DNA from: Candidatus Nitrosocosmicus sp.
GTDB lineage: Archaea; Thermoproteota; Nitrososphaeria; Nitrososphaerales; Nitrososphaeraceae
Assembly (NCBI GenBank): GCA_029194465.1
Contig: JARFXS010000005.1
Location: forward strand, 1-64,000
DNA: 64,000 bases
Reading direction: 5' to 3'
Shown here: one piece after another, positions 29,040 through 38,395 of the stretch
How the letters are laid out: the number at the start of each line of letters is the position of its first letter
How positions within the stretch are numbered: position 1 is the first letter of the stretch
Position numbers and translations under genes: made by a program
Notes under the pieces: model-generated
The model's input: the letters and a program-made list of their open reading frames with translations, nothing else
Told to the model about the DNA's origin: nothing
Databases searched by the model: none

Positions 29040-29627
29040 TTAATGATCCAGAGTATTATTGCCGGGTCCGTTATGTAGAGGAGAATTCTTGATGGATTCG
29101 TCAAATTCAGGGCTTGCTACTATTCCAAATATGGTATGTGAATCGCCAAAATGATGATCTACACTTTCAGGATCGAGCCATATGGATATTATACTTTGAT
29201 TTGACAGTGTAACAGAAGTAGGAATGTCAATGGCTGGTCCTTTGGCAAGGCTTACAGTGGAAGTTCCATTGTAGAATGTAGAATTAGTATCAGATTGTGA
29301 TGAATTTAATAGAGTAAAATCAGTTACAGTATGTGTATGTCTACCAGTACCATCAGGTCGAATCATTTCGATTGCTGCATTAAATGAACTACTGTTTGCA
29401 TTAGAGGAGGCATCAGTAGAGTTAGGTAAACTCGCTCTCCATACCCCTGCCAGTACCCAATCAATTGTACCGTTATTATCTTGAGTTAACCCAGTAATGG
29501 GCCCAAAAACATAAGTGTTGTCAAGAAAATCAAGTGGCAGGGCCAAAGTGGTAGTTGCAATCACGCCTATAAAAGCAAAACCACCTATCATCATAACAAC
29601 AAGGATTAATGTTACATAATTTTGCAT
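29040..29627 (-). CDS. Secreted MIRPDG-family protein (paralog of 2837-3598)
   Basis: A 195-residue secreted protein of unknown function. It has a hydrophobic export segment at about residues 5-30, then DWVLAGVW, EMIRPDG, HTHTVTDF, and a final DHHFGDSHTIFGI. The order and spacing of W, W, MIRPDG, H-x-H and HF are shared with the larger protein at 2837-3598, which adds a low-complexity tail. Both genes sit close to an NHL-propeller gene. The repeated His positions make metal binding a possibility, but I have no direct evidence. It is followed 74 bases later by the NHL gene on the same strand, so they may be cotranscribed. Confidence 0.72.
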   Translation of the reverse strand: MQNYVTLILVVMMIGGFAFIGVIATTTLALPLDFLDNTYVFGPITGLTQDNNGTIDWVLAGVWRASLPNSTDASSNANSSSFNAAIEMIRPDGTGRHTHTVTDFTLLNSSQSDTNSTFYNGTSTVSLAKGPAIDIPTSVTLSNQSIISIWLDPESVDHHFGDSHTIFGIVASPEFDESIKNSPLHNGPGNNTLDH

Positions 29628-29854
29628 TAACTCATATGGACATCTGCCTTTATTATCTTTTATGAATTTCTTACTAAAGATAAATTAAGAAGAATTAAAG
29701 TATTTTGAAAAGATCTATCCATAAAGAAATAGTCTGGTAGCTGGCAGGTCTCCTGCCTAACCACTTTTGGTGATCTGAATTTTCTAAAAATAATTATTTA
29801 TTGATGGAATTTTACAACCCATTATTTGTTGTCCAATTAAGAATACATGGCTAA

Positions 29855-30058
29855 ATGATTAGACATATAAGTGTATTAGTTTTTTTAATAGGTATGAGTT
29901 TTTTACAGCATTTAACTTTTATGCTGGCTGTAATACTCGCAACTATTTTCATTATTTCATTAGTTTTTAATCAAACAATGACCTACTACCGGATTCTGGA
30001 GAAGGCAAGAAAATTTGGAAAAAAAACCAAAATCAGGAAACAAACTGCCAGCTTTTGA
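29855..30058 (+). CDS. Small membrane protein
   Basis: A 67-residue protein with two likely membrane helices (about 5-22 and 26-41) and a Lys/Arg-rich C-terminal tail (ARKFGKKTKIRKQT). No recognised family. The positive tail after two helices suggests a small bitopic or hairpin membrane protein oriented with the tail inside. It faces away from the secreted MIRPDG gene and precedes a long gap, so coding status rests on composition only. Confidence 0.5.
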   Translation: MIRHISVLVFLIGMSFLQHLTFMLAVILATIFIISLVFNQTMTYYRILEKARKFGKKTKIRKQTASF

Positions 30059-30869
30059 AATTATGTAGCAAATGATTTAGAATACATTTTTACTCCCTAA
30101 GTGTCAGGTATTTAGATTTAGGAACTAGATGTTGCAGTTTCAGTAAACCAAATTGTTATAAAATAAATCACAATGGGAATCAAAGTATGGTACCACTACA
30201 ACTTGTAATATCATACAAGACTATTGTCCACGTTTTGGTAGAACATACCTTGTATTTGCTAATAGATTGTCCTTAACGACGATATTCTAATAAGGTTACA
30301 AATATCATGTGAATTTAGGTACTGGAACTATTATTACAATAAATGGAGTAATATTTTATTTGATTTCAAGTTTGTTGCCTCCTTGTGCAAATATCATAGC
30401 AAGGATAATAGGAAGTATTCTAGCAATAATTGGAAATAATATTAGCAATATTGGTACCAGCATCGAAATAGCGTTCTTCATAGTTTTCTTTTGATGATAT
30501 TTTTTACTCGTTTTCGCATACAGGTCAAAAGCTCTACTATTTATAAAATATCCCTTTCTTGTTGTTGACAAATAAGGCATGGAATATGGATTTGTAATGT
30601 AACTACTCCTTGTATAATAAATATGACGCTAAACAAATGTAAATATAGAAAAACAGAATCCGTTTCGATTCTTTGAATAGTAGCTACTGAAAATAAGTAT
30701 ATATGTTGAAATGTATCTTTAAGGGAATTCAAAACAATAAATGAATCATCCAAAACTCTAATTAAAAAAAATCGAAGGGATGTCATTTTTTAGACCGAGG
30801 ACCCTAATAAGCAACAATATATAGATAATGTATATCTAGAACATATAACCAACAATATCATTATACCTT
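30059..30869. other. Long intergenic region before hemL
   Basis: About 810 bases. Two overlapping hydrophobic frames on opposite strands (30309-30494 plus; a 41-residue minus frame MKNAISMLVPILL starting near 30478) share the same DNA, so at most one is real and neither is supported by a family match. The last 90 bases before hemL contain several TATA-like runs. Confidence 0.45.
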
Positions 30870-32168
30870 ATGACTGATATAACATTTGACAAATCACGTA
30901 TTCTGTTTGAAAAAGCATCCAAAGTGATTCCAGGAGGGGTTAATAGTCCGGTCAGATATTTTCAACCGTATCCGTTTTTTGTTGAATCTGCCAACGCAAG
31001 TAGGCTATTTACCAATGATGGTAATGTATTAATTGACTATTGCTTAGGTTATGGATCAGTTTTTCTAGGACATGGTAATCAACAAATAGGCTCTGAAATA
31101 AAGAGTCAAATAGACAAAGGCAACTTGTTTTGTACGCCTACGGAAAAGGAAACTCTCCTAGCAGAAATTTGTTCCAAAATAATCCCATGTGCCGAAATGA
31201 TAAGGATTATGAATACTGGAGCAGAGGCAACAATGCATTCTATTCGCTTAGCAAGAGCATTTACAAGAAAAACAAAGATTATAAAATTTGAAGGTGGATA
31301 TCATGGTGCTTATGATTATGTTCTAAATAAAGCTGGTTCAGGAGCAGCTGGTCAAGAATATTCTGATGGCACATTATCAGAGAGTGCCTCAAAAACTATC
31401 ACCGTTCCGTTTAATGATATTGACTCCCTCAAATCGGTGATAGATAATGAACAGAATCACAATGACATTGCTTGCATCATAATTGAACCCGTCATGGCTA
31501 ATACAGGTCTCATTCTTCCTGAAAAAGATTATCTTAATAGTATACGAAACATAACTAAACAAAACAACATTGTTTTGATATTTGATGAAGTGGTAACCGG
31601 ATTTAGATTAGCCTTGGGAGGAGCAAGTGAATTTTTTGGTATAAAACCAGATTTGGCTACATTTGCCAAAACGTTGGGAAATGGATATCCAATATCCCTT
31701 CTCGCAGGCAGCAGAGAAATAATGTCGGGATTAGCTCCCCGTGGATCAGTATATCAAGCAAGTACATTCGCTGGGAACCCAATTTCAGTAACAGCAGCGC
31801 TGAAAACTTTAGAGATTTTAATTGAAGACAAGAACATCATATATCCCATAGTAGCCAGAACTTGTGACAAATTAGTTGAGGCGTTAAGAAATATGGTGCA
31901 AGACAAGAAAATTGATGCTACCATAAATTCTATTGGCTCCATGTTTCAAATTTTTTTTTCTGATAAAATAATAAGAAACTACTATTCAGTAAAATCATCA
32001 AATACAAAGTTCTTTATGGATATGTTTAAAATATTACTCGCAAAAGGTGTATTTATCCCACCCTCCCCATTTGAAACCTGTTTTATTTCAACTCAACATA
32101 ATGAGGAAGATCTTGAAAAAACTTTAGATGCTTATGAAACGGCATTCGCGAAGGTGAAAAAATATTAA
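30870..32168 (+). CDS. hemL: Glutamate-1-semialdehyde 2,1-aminomutase
   Basis: A 432-residue PLP-dependent class III aminotransferase-fold enzyme that converts glutamate-1-semialdehyde to 5-aminolevulinate. It starts with the family signature PGGVNSPVRYFQPYPFF. The motif NTGAEATMHSIRLAR contacts the substrate, and D239 (IFDEVVTG) contacts the pyridine nitrogen. The Schiff-base lysine is K267 in TFAKTLGNGYPISLLAG. The segment around K267 resembles other class III enzymes as much as classical HemL, but the N terminus and heme-gene context support HemL. Its stop overlaps the inferred hemC start. Confidence 0.92.
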   Translation: MTDITFDKSRILFEKASKVIPGGVNSPVRYFQPYPFFVESANASRLFTNDGNVLIDYCLGYGSVFLGHGNQQIGSEIKSQIDKGNLFCTPTEKETLLAEICSKIIPCAEMIRIMNTGAEATMHSIRLARAFTRKTKIIKFEGGYHGAYDYVLNKAGSGAAGQEYSDGTLSESASKTITVPFNDIDSLKSVIDNEQNHNDIACIIIEPVMANTGLILPEKDYLNSIRNITKQNNIVLIFDEVVTGFRLALGGASEFFGIKPDLATFAKTLGNGYPISLLAGSREIMSGLAPRGSVYQASTFAGNPISVTAALKTLEILIEDKNIIYPIVARTCDKLVEALRNMVQDKKIDATINSIGSMFQIFFSDKIIRNYYSVKSSNTKFFMDMFKILLAKGVFIPPSPFETCFISTQHNEEDLEKTLDAYETAFAKVKKY

Positions 32169-33129
32169 GGAAATAGTTGTTGCTACCAGAGCTAGCAAAT
32201 TAGCCACCTATCAAACTAACTTAGTTATTTCAGCTTTGAGAGAAACTGAACCTAACCTAAACATTAGAATGGACAAAGTTACTACTAAAGGTGATAGAGA
32301 TAAAAGGCCATTTTATGTAATCAATCAGGCTGGAGTATTTGAAAAAGAAGTGAATGAAAGATTACTTCAGTATAAGGCTGATTTTGCAGTACACAGTCTT
32401 AAAGATCTTCACGCAGGGATATCGGATCAGTTAGTAATAGCATGTATTCCCAAAAGAGAAAGACCTAATGATGTTTTCATAAACAGTATAAATAACAATA
32501 AGCTTCAGGAGCTAGAAGCAGGTTCTGTAATAGGAACAAGCAGTATAAGGAGAGCTATACAGATTAGAACCAAGTATCCGAAATTAAGGGTAAAGTCAAT
32601 AAGGGGTAATATAGAAACAAGATTAGATAAATCAAAAGAAAATCATTACTCTGGAATAATCCTAGCAGAAGCAGGAATTAAGAGATTGGGCATAAAAAAT
32701 CAGATAACACAAAGACTAAGTATTCAGAGCTTTACACCAGTTCCTGGTCAAGGAGCCTTAGCAATTGTTTGTAGAAAAGATGATAAAGACCTCTTAAAAA
32801 TGCTAAAGCGAATTGAGCACAAGAATTCACAGAAGGAAATCCAGGCTGAAAGATCTCTTACCGAAAGTATTGGGGCAGGTTGCACAGTTCCAATGGGAGC
32901 ATTAGCGACTTTAAAAAATAAGGATAAATTAATGACACTTTTTGCCGTAGTTTATTCGTTAGATGGAAGAAAATCCATCAAAGTAAAGAAACAATATAAT
33001 GCTACTTACCCACGAAAATTGGGTCAGATGGTAGCAGAAGTATTAATTTCAAAAGGTGCCAAAGAAATAACAAAAGAATGGAATAATACAAGCATGAATA
33101 TCGATACATTAGATGAGTTGATAGAATGA
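32164..33129 (+). CDS. hemC: Porphobilinogen deaminase (hydroxymethylbilane synthase)
   Basis: Polymerises four porphobilinogens to hydroxymethylbilane. The conserved N-terminal VVATRASKLATYQTNLV is in frame only from between 32158 and 32175. No ATG, GTG or TTG exists there; the nearest candidates are ATT at 32164, overlapping the hemL stop, and ATA at 32173. The TTG at 32236 would delete 24 conserved residues, so I used ATT. Other marks are HSLKDLHAG, the arginine-rich IGTSSIRRAIQIR and RGNIETRLDK. The dipyrromethane-cofactor cysteine lies in GAGCTVPMG (Cys240 from ATT). It overlaps cobA by four bases. An indel that destroyed a normal start is an alternative. Confidence 0.88.
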   Translation: MKEIVVATRASKLATYQTNLVISALRETEPNLNIRMDKVTTKGDRDKRPFYVINQAGVFEKEVNERLLQYKADFAVHSLKDLHAGISDQLVIACIPKRERPNDVFINSINNNKLQELEAGSVIGTSSIRRAIQIRTKYPKLRVKSIRGNIETRLDKSKENHYSGIILAEAGIKRLGIKNQITQRLSIQSFTPVPGQGALAIVCRKDDKDLLKMLKRIEHKNSQKEIQAERSLTESIGAGCTVPMGALATLKNKDKLMTLFAVVYSLDGRKSIKVKKQYNATYPRKLGQMVAEVLISKGAKEITKEWNNTSMNIDTLDELIE

Positions 33130-33887
33130 AAAACAACGATAGATTGGGCAAAGTTTACATTTGCGGAGCAGGTCCCGGTGATCCGAAATTATTGACAATA
33201 AAAGCGTTTGAATTGATAAAACATGCTGATGTAATTTTGTATGACAGGCTAATAGGGGATGAAATTATTAAACTCTTTCCGGATTCATCAGAGAAAGTAT
33301 ACGTCGGGAGAAATGTTGGGGACCCGACTACCCATCAAAATAGGACAAATGAGTTGATGATAAGGTATGCAAAAATGGGAAGAAGTGTATTAAGACTCAA
33401 AGGCGGTGACCCTTTTATTTTTGGAAGAGGAGGTGAAGAAGCAGAGATTTTGGTTGAGAATAAAATCCCATTTGAAATTATCCCGGGGATTACATCTGGT
33501 ATTGGGGCAGCTAATTATTCGGGGATCCCACTGACGCATAGAAAGTATGGCTCCACTGTTGCATTCGTTACGGGTCATGAGGATCCAGAAAAGAAAACTC
33601 CGGAAGTAAAATGGGATAAATTATCTGAAGCGGTTGATACCGTAGTAATCTACATGGGAACAGAAAAGTTAGAATTGATCATAAATAAAATAAAAGGAGG
33701 AAAAATTGATGATATAACCCCAATAGCAATAATACAAAATAGCACCTTAAACAATCAGAAAATAATTACCGGCAACTTAGGTAACATAGTTAGTTTATCT
33801 AAAGAACATAATGTAAAACCTCCTGCCATCGTTATAATTGGAGATATAGTAAATCTTCACAAGAAGATCAAATGGTACAATCAATAA
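33126..33887 (+). CDS. cobA: Uroporphyrinogen-III C-methyltransferase (SUMT)
   Basis: A 253-residue SAM-dependent methyltransferase that makes precorrin-2 from uroporphyrinogen III. Landmarks are VYICGAGPGDPKLLTIKA, DVILYDRLIGDEII, RLKGGDPFIFGRGGEEAEI, and PGITSGIGAANYSGIPLTHR. This is the CobA/CysG-A fold at its normal length. It overlaps hemC by four bases and is followed by hemD after 50 bases. Its product is the substrate of the dehydrogenase at 24870-25544, linking the two halves of the tetrapyrrole cluster. Confidence 0.95.
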   Translation: MKNNDRLGKVYICGAGPGDPKLLTIKAFELIKHADVILYDRLIGDEIIKLFPDSSEKVYVGRNVGDPTTHQNRTNELMIRYAKMGRSVLRLKGGDPFIFGRGGEEAEILVENKIPFEIIPGITSGIGAANYSGIPLTHRKYGSTVAFVTGHEDPEKKTPEVKWDKLSEAVDTVVIYMGTEKLELIINKIKGGKIDDITPIAIIQNSTLNNQKIITGNLGNIVSLSKEHNVKPPAIVIIGDIVNLHKKIKWYNQ

Positions 33888-33937
33888 TCCACTGTGGAAT
33901 TATGATCCAAATAAAAAGAAAGAGATAATCAAATAAG

Positions 33938-34815
33938 TTGGAAGAGATAATTATTGTGATCACAAATGAAGGAGTTTTGGCAGACGATATTCAAAACCAA
34001 AACATTGACCAAGCTCAATTAGACAAGATTGAATTAATTGCGTTACCCACCGTAACTTTCAACAAAATCGATTCACAAGAAGTAACAGAATCTTTTAAAA
34101 AACTCAGTAGTGGTTTTTATAACTACTGTATTTTTTTGAGCTCAAATGCGGTCAAGATATTTTTTGAAATTGCAAAAAACCAACACAACCATGAAAAAAT
34201 TATTGAGGAGATAAATAAGACAAACATAATAGTAATTGGACCAAAGACCAAAAAAATACTGCAAGGGTATGGATTTAAGTCAAAGGTAGGATCTTCTGCC
34301 AATATCATCGACAAGAAATATTCTTCATCGGAAATAATTGAGTTTTAGAAAACTTGGATAGAGAAGGTAAAACAGAATCTCAAAAAGAAATCCCTAAAAT
34401 CCTGATGCCCCGAAGTGCAGAATCAGTAAAGTCTAGTAATTATATCGATACGAAATTTGAACATCTAATATTGGATCAAGTTTTCTTTTATGAAACAAGA
34501 GAAAACAAAAATGCATCTTATTCAGAGGAGTGGAAGAAGTTATTGGAATTGCCTGACCGCGTTGAAAAAAATTTCTGATTTTTACAAGCCCCTCTACAGT
34601 TAGATCTTTTTTTAAAATAATTTATCATCAATTCTCACAATTTTCGGATGGCAAAAATGAGAGAGGTACTACAAGACTTGAACATAAATAATGTGGTTTC
34701 AATAGGACCAAAAACTTCACTTGAACTAAAGAAAAATAAAATAGATTTTATGGAATCGTCTGAATATACGATTAATGGAGCTGTAGAATCATTACTCAGA
34801 TTGATCAAACAGTGA
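33938..34815 (+). CDS. hemD: Uroporphyrinogen-III synthase, frameshifted
   Basis: Closes hydroxymethylbilane to uroporphyrinogen III with ring inversion. Beginning at TTG 33938, the first frame gives the N-terminal half (YNYCIFLSSNAVKIFFE, VIGPKTKKIL). It is cut at 34346 by loss of one T in a T-run. The next frame (from 34345) carries EGKTESQKEIPKILMPRS. An A7 run at 34565-34571 must shift to read KFLIFTSPSTVRSFFK. A further shift at the A5 run 34653-34657 leads to NNVVSIGPKTSLELK and the end at 34815. All four pieces match the two-domain HemD fold in order. Three homopolymer shifts in a pathway gene point to sequence error or very recent loss. Confidence 0.85.
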
Positions 34816-34881
34816 CTTATTTTGAATATATGATTTAAGAGATGCCTAGAACAAAGACATGAAATGATGCGTCGGTAAAAA

Positions 34882-35205
34882 TTATATCAAAATCAACAAC
34901 TTGTTCTTTTCCTTTTTCATTGGGTAAATTTCAAGTGGCTTTTCTGCAGGCAGGTTCAAAGCGCTACCACTTTTCAGATCAAAAGACGATAAATGTAATG
35001 GACAGGTTACGGTTCTTTCAGATTCATTCAAAATACCCCCGGTGAGGTCAACGTACGCATGAGTACAAATGCGATCTGAGGCACAAAACTCGCCGTTTAG
35101 ATTCAATATCATGATTTTTTTGTCTTCATAATCAAATTCGTCCATTTCTCCTTTCCTTAACTTGAGAAACTGGGAAACATCGATCCAGTTTTGTGTGCCT
35201 GTCAA
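34882..35205 (-). CDS. Rieske-type [2Fe-2S] ferredoxin
   Basis: A 107-residue soluble Rieske-domain protein. The cluster ligands are Cys47 and His49 in CTHAYVDL and Cys68 and His71 in CPLHLSSF, matching C-x-H and C-x2-H spaced by 18. No membrane helix, so it is a ferredoxin rather than a bc-complex subunit. It lies just downstream of sufD and sufB on the same strand with a 70-base gap. It may be matured by, or work with, the Fe-S assembly genes; that link is contextual. Similar ferredoxins serve oxygenases, but none is encoded next to it. Confidence 0.9.
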   Translation of the reverse strand: MTGTQNWIDVSQFLKLRKGEMDEFDYEDKKIMILNLNGEFCASDRICTHAYVDLTGGILNESERTVTCPLHLSSFDLKSGSALNLPAEKPLEIYPMKKEKNKLLILI

Positions 35206-35275
35206 TTCATAACACCTAATTCAAATATTAAAAATAAAAGTAAAGACATAAAGATCATCTTTCGAAAATTTTCCT

Positions 35276-36760
35276 TTACCGGTATTTGTAATGTTTCTCA
35301 AATATATCTGCAGTTTCTTTGTATCGTGATTTTTCTACTTCAAGAATCTGCTCCATGACATCATCGCCCTTTAACATTAGAGGTTTTCCAGTCCACTTGT
35401 TCTCAAACAGATAACTTATCCATGCACGAATAAATGGGCCCATTTTTCGAGATAAAGGTTCTACAAATCCATTTATTATCTCCCGCTTTGCACTTTCTCT
35501 ATCCAACCCTTTACACATCAAGTAGAATATTTGTTCTTCATCAATCTGAGAAACTGAAGCAGAATGCGTAGCTTTGACCTCGTTGGTCTCAATCTCCAAT
35601 CCAGGAATGGCATCTGCTTGAGCACCTTTATTCAATAATATTGCATGTCCGGCCAAATAAGATTCTGAAGCTTGTGCATCCTTTCGAATTTTTATCATTC
35701 CTTTAAATAAGGATTTGGCCGCATCTTTTACAATTGATTTAACAAGCACTTTGCCTCTAGTACTAAATCCAATATGATCAAGATTAGAAGAGATGTCAAA
35801 TGATTGATTATTTGTGCCAAAAACTATTTCTACATCTTCAGCTCGTGCTCCTGAGCCTTTCATGACACTATCGGTTTTGAATCGACAAAGGCGTGCACCA
35901 AACATTCCAGAATACCAAGACATTTTGGCGTCCTTTTCAACAAAGGCCTTTCTATTAACAACACAAACAGTATCAGAATTCATAGATTGCAAAGTAATGA
36001 ACTCAAGTTCCGCAGCTGGTTTGACAATACATTCAAGTACCTCAAAATAGCTTTCTTGTCTATTATCACCTGCTTCATTTCCTTTAGCTTCATTATTTGT
36101 CTTTGATACCTTTGGATTTGAGGATGAAGATGATGAAAATGTAGTAGATGATGAGTATAATTCTTGTACTATTGTTCCTTTTGAGCCTTCATCAGCGATA
36201 ACGATATTCCTACAAATTGATGAAGTGTGATCATCCTTTAAAGAATATACGATTCTAATCGGTTCCTCAATCATCATATTTCTTGGAATGTAAATAAAGA
36301 ATCCAGATTGAAATGCGGAGGAACCTAATGCGAGAAAACGATCTTCTTCGTAATTGATAGAGTTATCTAAAAGGTATTTCTTCACCAGTTCTGAATTGTT
36401 TTTCATGGCGTCTTGAATTGTCGAAATAATTAAACCTTTTTTAGATAAGGCCTTTGGAACAAATATGTGTACAACAGAAGAACCTATTAGAAGTACACTT
36501 GGAGAGGACCTTATTTCCTCTAGTCTCATTTCAAGGTCTTTTGAAATAGAAGACGTATTCTCATTGGAAAAATAAACTTTGTTTGGTTCTAAAACAGTTA
36601 ATCCACTGTATTTAGAATATAATGGTGAAACCTCATTAGGTAAACCAGAAAACTTTGACAAAATCGCCTTTCTAGAAGACATCATCCACTGGGGTTCACT
36701 TTCATTTTTGGACAGTATTTCATGTACATTATTTTCTGACAGCAATGATAATTGGATCAT
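35276..36760 (-). CDS. sufD: Fe-S cluster assembly protein SufD (SUF core)
   Basis: A 494-residue SufBD-family protein. The C-terminal beta-helix domain has NLDHIGFSTRGKVLVKSIVKDAAK, MIKIRKDAQASESYLAGHAILLNKGA and TNEVKATHSASVSQIDEEQIFYLMCKGLD. Scaffold-building SufD usually pairs with SufB and the ATPase SufC. A serine/asparagine-rich insertion (SSSSSSNPKVSKTNNEAKG) at about residues 205-240 is unusual and probably an exposed loop. It follows sufB on the same strand by 56 bases. SufC is not in this window. Confidence 0.9.
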   Translation of the reverse strand: MIQLSLLSENNVHEILSKNESEPQWMMSSRKAILSKFSGLPNEVSPLYSKYSGLTVLEPNKVYFSNENTSSISKDLEMRLEEIRSSPSVLLIGSSVVHIFVPKALSKKGLIISTIQDAMKNNSELVKKYLLDNSINYEEDRFLALGSSAFQSGFFIYIPRNMMIEEPIRIVYSLKDDHTSSICRNIVIADEGSKGTIVQELYSSSTTFSSSSSSNPKVSKTNNEAKGNEAGDNRQESYFEVLECIVKPAAELEFITLQSMNSDTVCVVNRKAFVEKDAKMSWYSGMFGARLCRFKTDSVMKGSGARAEDVEIVFGTNNQSFDISSNLDHIGFSTRGKVLVKSIVKDAAKSLFKGMIKIRKDAQASESYLAGHAILLNKGAQADAIPGLEIETNEVKATHSASVSQIDEEQIFYLMCKGLDRESAKREIINGFVEPLSRKMGPFIRAWISYLFENKWTGKPLMLKGDDVMEQILEVEKSRYKETADIFEKHYKYR

Positions 36761-36816
36761 TATGAATCAATCTTTATGAAAAAACAAAAAGACTAGTGAT
36801 GAAGCTAAATTAACCA

Positions 36817-38217
36817 TTAACCTACTGACCCTTCCATCTCCATTTTTACCAATCTATTTAGTTCTACAGCGTATTCCATTGGGAGTTCTTTGGTAAACGG
36901 CTCCATAAATCCACCTATAATCATACTCAAGGCGTCAGATTCAGAATAGCCCCTACTCATTAAATAAAAAATTTGCTCATCACCAATTTTTCCTACAGTT
37001 GCCTCATGAGTAATGGTTGCGTCCTCTTCATTTACTTCAACATATGGATATGTATCAGTCCTTGAAAATTCATCAAGTAATAATGCATCACATCGAACAT
37101 TTGATTTTACTCCATAGGCTCCTTTTGCTACATGCAATAATCCCCTATAAGTGGTTCTTCCTGTATCCTTACTCACAGATTTACTAGTAATTCGGGATGT
37201 AGTATGGGGTGCGAGATGGACCACTTTTGCACCAGCATCCTGGTGTTGATTCTTTCCTGCAAAGGCCACGGACACAATTTCGGCATGAGCATTCTTACCC
37301 AACATGTAAACGCCAGGATACTTCATCGTTAGTTTGCTACCTAGATTGCCATCTATCCATTCAACGGATGCATTTTCATAAGCGTATGCTCTCTTTGTAA
37401 CCAGGTTGTATACATCTTTGCTCCAATTTTGAATAGTGGTATATCTAATTCGTGCTCCTCTTTTTGCAATTAATTCGACTACAGCAGAATGTAATGACTC
37501 GGTAGAATAGACAGGTGCAGTACATCCTTCAATATAATGAACATCGGCACCCTCATCTGCAATAATCAAAGTTCTTTCAAATTGTCCAATATTTTCAGCA
37601 TTAATTCTAAAATATGCTTGTAATGGTAAATCCACTTTTACATTTGGAGGAATATAAATAAATGAACCGCCTGACCATACAGCGCTATTAAGTGCTGCAA
37701 ATTTATTGTCCTCTGGCGGAATAACTTTTCCAAAATGCTTTCTTAATAAATCAGGAAATTTTTTGACTGCGGTATCAGTATCTAAGAATATTACACCCTG
37801 TTGTTCTAGATCTTCACGCAAATTATGATAAACTGTTTCTGATTCATATTGTGCACCTACCCCAGCTAAGAATTTTCTTTCTGCTTCCGGTATACCTAAC
37901 TTTTCAAAGGTATTTCGAACTGACTCTGGAACATCATCCCAGTTCTTACTTTGCTTTTCAGCAGCCTTAGCGTAATAATAAATATTCTGGAAATCTATGT
38001 GAGACAAGTCTCCTCCCCAGTTTGGCATTGGTTTACTCATAAAAACATCATATGACCTTAATCTAAAATCACGCATCCAATCAGGTTCCCCTTTCATTTT
38101 GCTTATTTCTTCTACCGTACCCCTAGAAAGGCCCTTTTTACTTAAATATACATAAAGTTGGGTGGAATCTTTGAAATCATATTTACTATAATCCATATCT
38201 AGTTCTTTTGAGGTCAT
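36817..38217 (-). CDS. sufB: Fe-S cluster assembly protein SufB
   Basis: Scaffold subunit of the SUF Fe-S assembly complex, 466 residues from the ATG at 38217 ([15 protein letters not shown]). A longer frame from 38286 adds 23 hydrophobic residues with no relation to SufB, so I rejected it. Characteristic segments are [16 protein letters not shown], the [18 protein letters not shown] loop, and [20 protein letters not shown], whose cysteine is conserved in SufB. Near the end come [24 protein letters not shown] and ARRK-like turns. It lies first in the minus-strand unit sufB-sufD-Rieske and faces serA. Confidence 0.95.
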   Translation of the reverse strand: MTSKELDMDYSKYDFKDSTQLYVYLSKKGLSRGTVEEISKMKGEPDWMRDFRLRSYDVFMSKPMPNWGGDLSHIDFQNIYYYAKAAEKQSKNWDDVPESVRNTFEKLGIPEAERKFLAGVGAQYESETVYHNLREDLEQQGVIFLDTDTAVKKFPDLLRKHFGKVIPPEDNKFAALNSAVWSGGSFIYIPPNVKVDLPLQAYFRINAENIGQFERTLIIADEGADVHYIEGCTAPVYSTESLHSAVVELIAKRGARIRYTTIQNWSKDVYNLVTKRAYAYENASVEWIDGNLGSKLTMKYPGVYMLGKNAHAEIVSVAFAGKNQHQDAGAKVVHLAPHTTSRITSKSVSKDTGRTTYRGLLHVAKGAYGVKSNVRCDALLLDEFSRTDTYPYVEVNEEDATITHEATVGKIGDEQIFYLMSRGYSESDALSMIIGGFMEPFTKELPMEYAVELNRLVKMEMEGSVG

Positions 38218-38365
38218 ACCGTTAATAACGGCGTTATGTATTATAAGTATTTTTATTATTAATACAATTATTGACCAAAGAAACACATAAGTATGCTAAT
38301 AGATTCGTCGAGTCAGTTAGGTCTACCTAACATTGGAAACATTTTCCTTAAAATAAAAAGGTAAT

Positions 38366-38374
38366 CAATATATT
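38366..38374 (+). promoter_or_regulatory. TATA box of serA
   Basis: CAATATATT is centred about 25 bases before the ATG at 38396, giving an essentially leaderless transcript. By-eye assignment. Confidence 0.42.
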
Positions 38375-38395
38375 CCCATTAAAAAGTTTTCAAAT

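Noticed and set aside
29740-29790. GGCAGG-TCT-CCTGCC and flanking sequence, at first suspected to be a tRNA
   Set aside because: A cloverleaf cannot be formed: no acceptor pairing and no T-loop. Only a short hairpin remains.
30309-30786. Overlapping hydrophobic frames on both strands
   Set aside because: They share DNA in opposite directions and neither has family-like residues; at best one is real, so none was annotated.
36579-38286. The extended start of sufB at 38286
   Set aside because: The extra 23 residues are a hydrophobic run unlike SufB; the ATG at 38217 gives normal family length.
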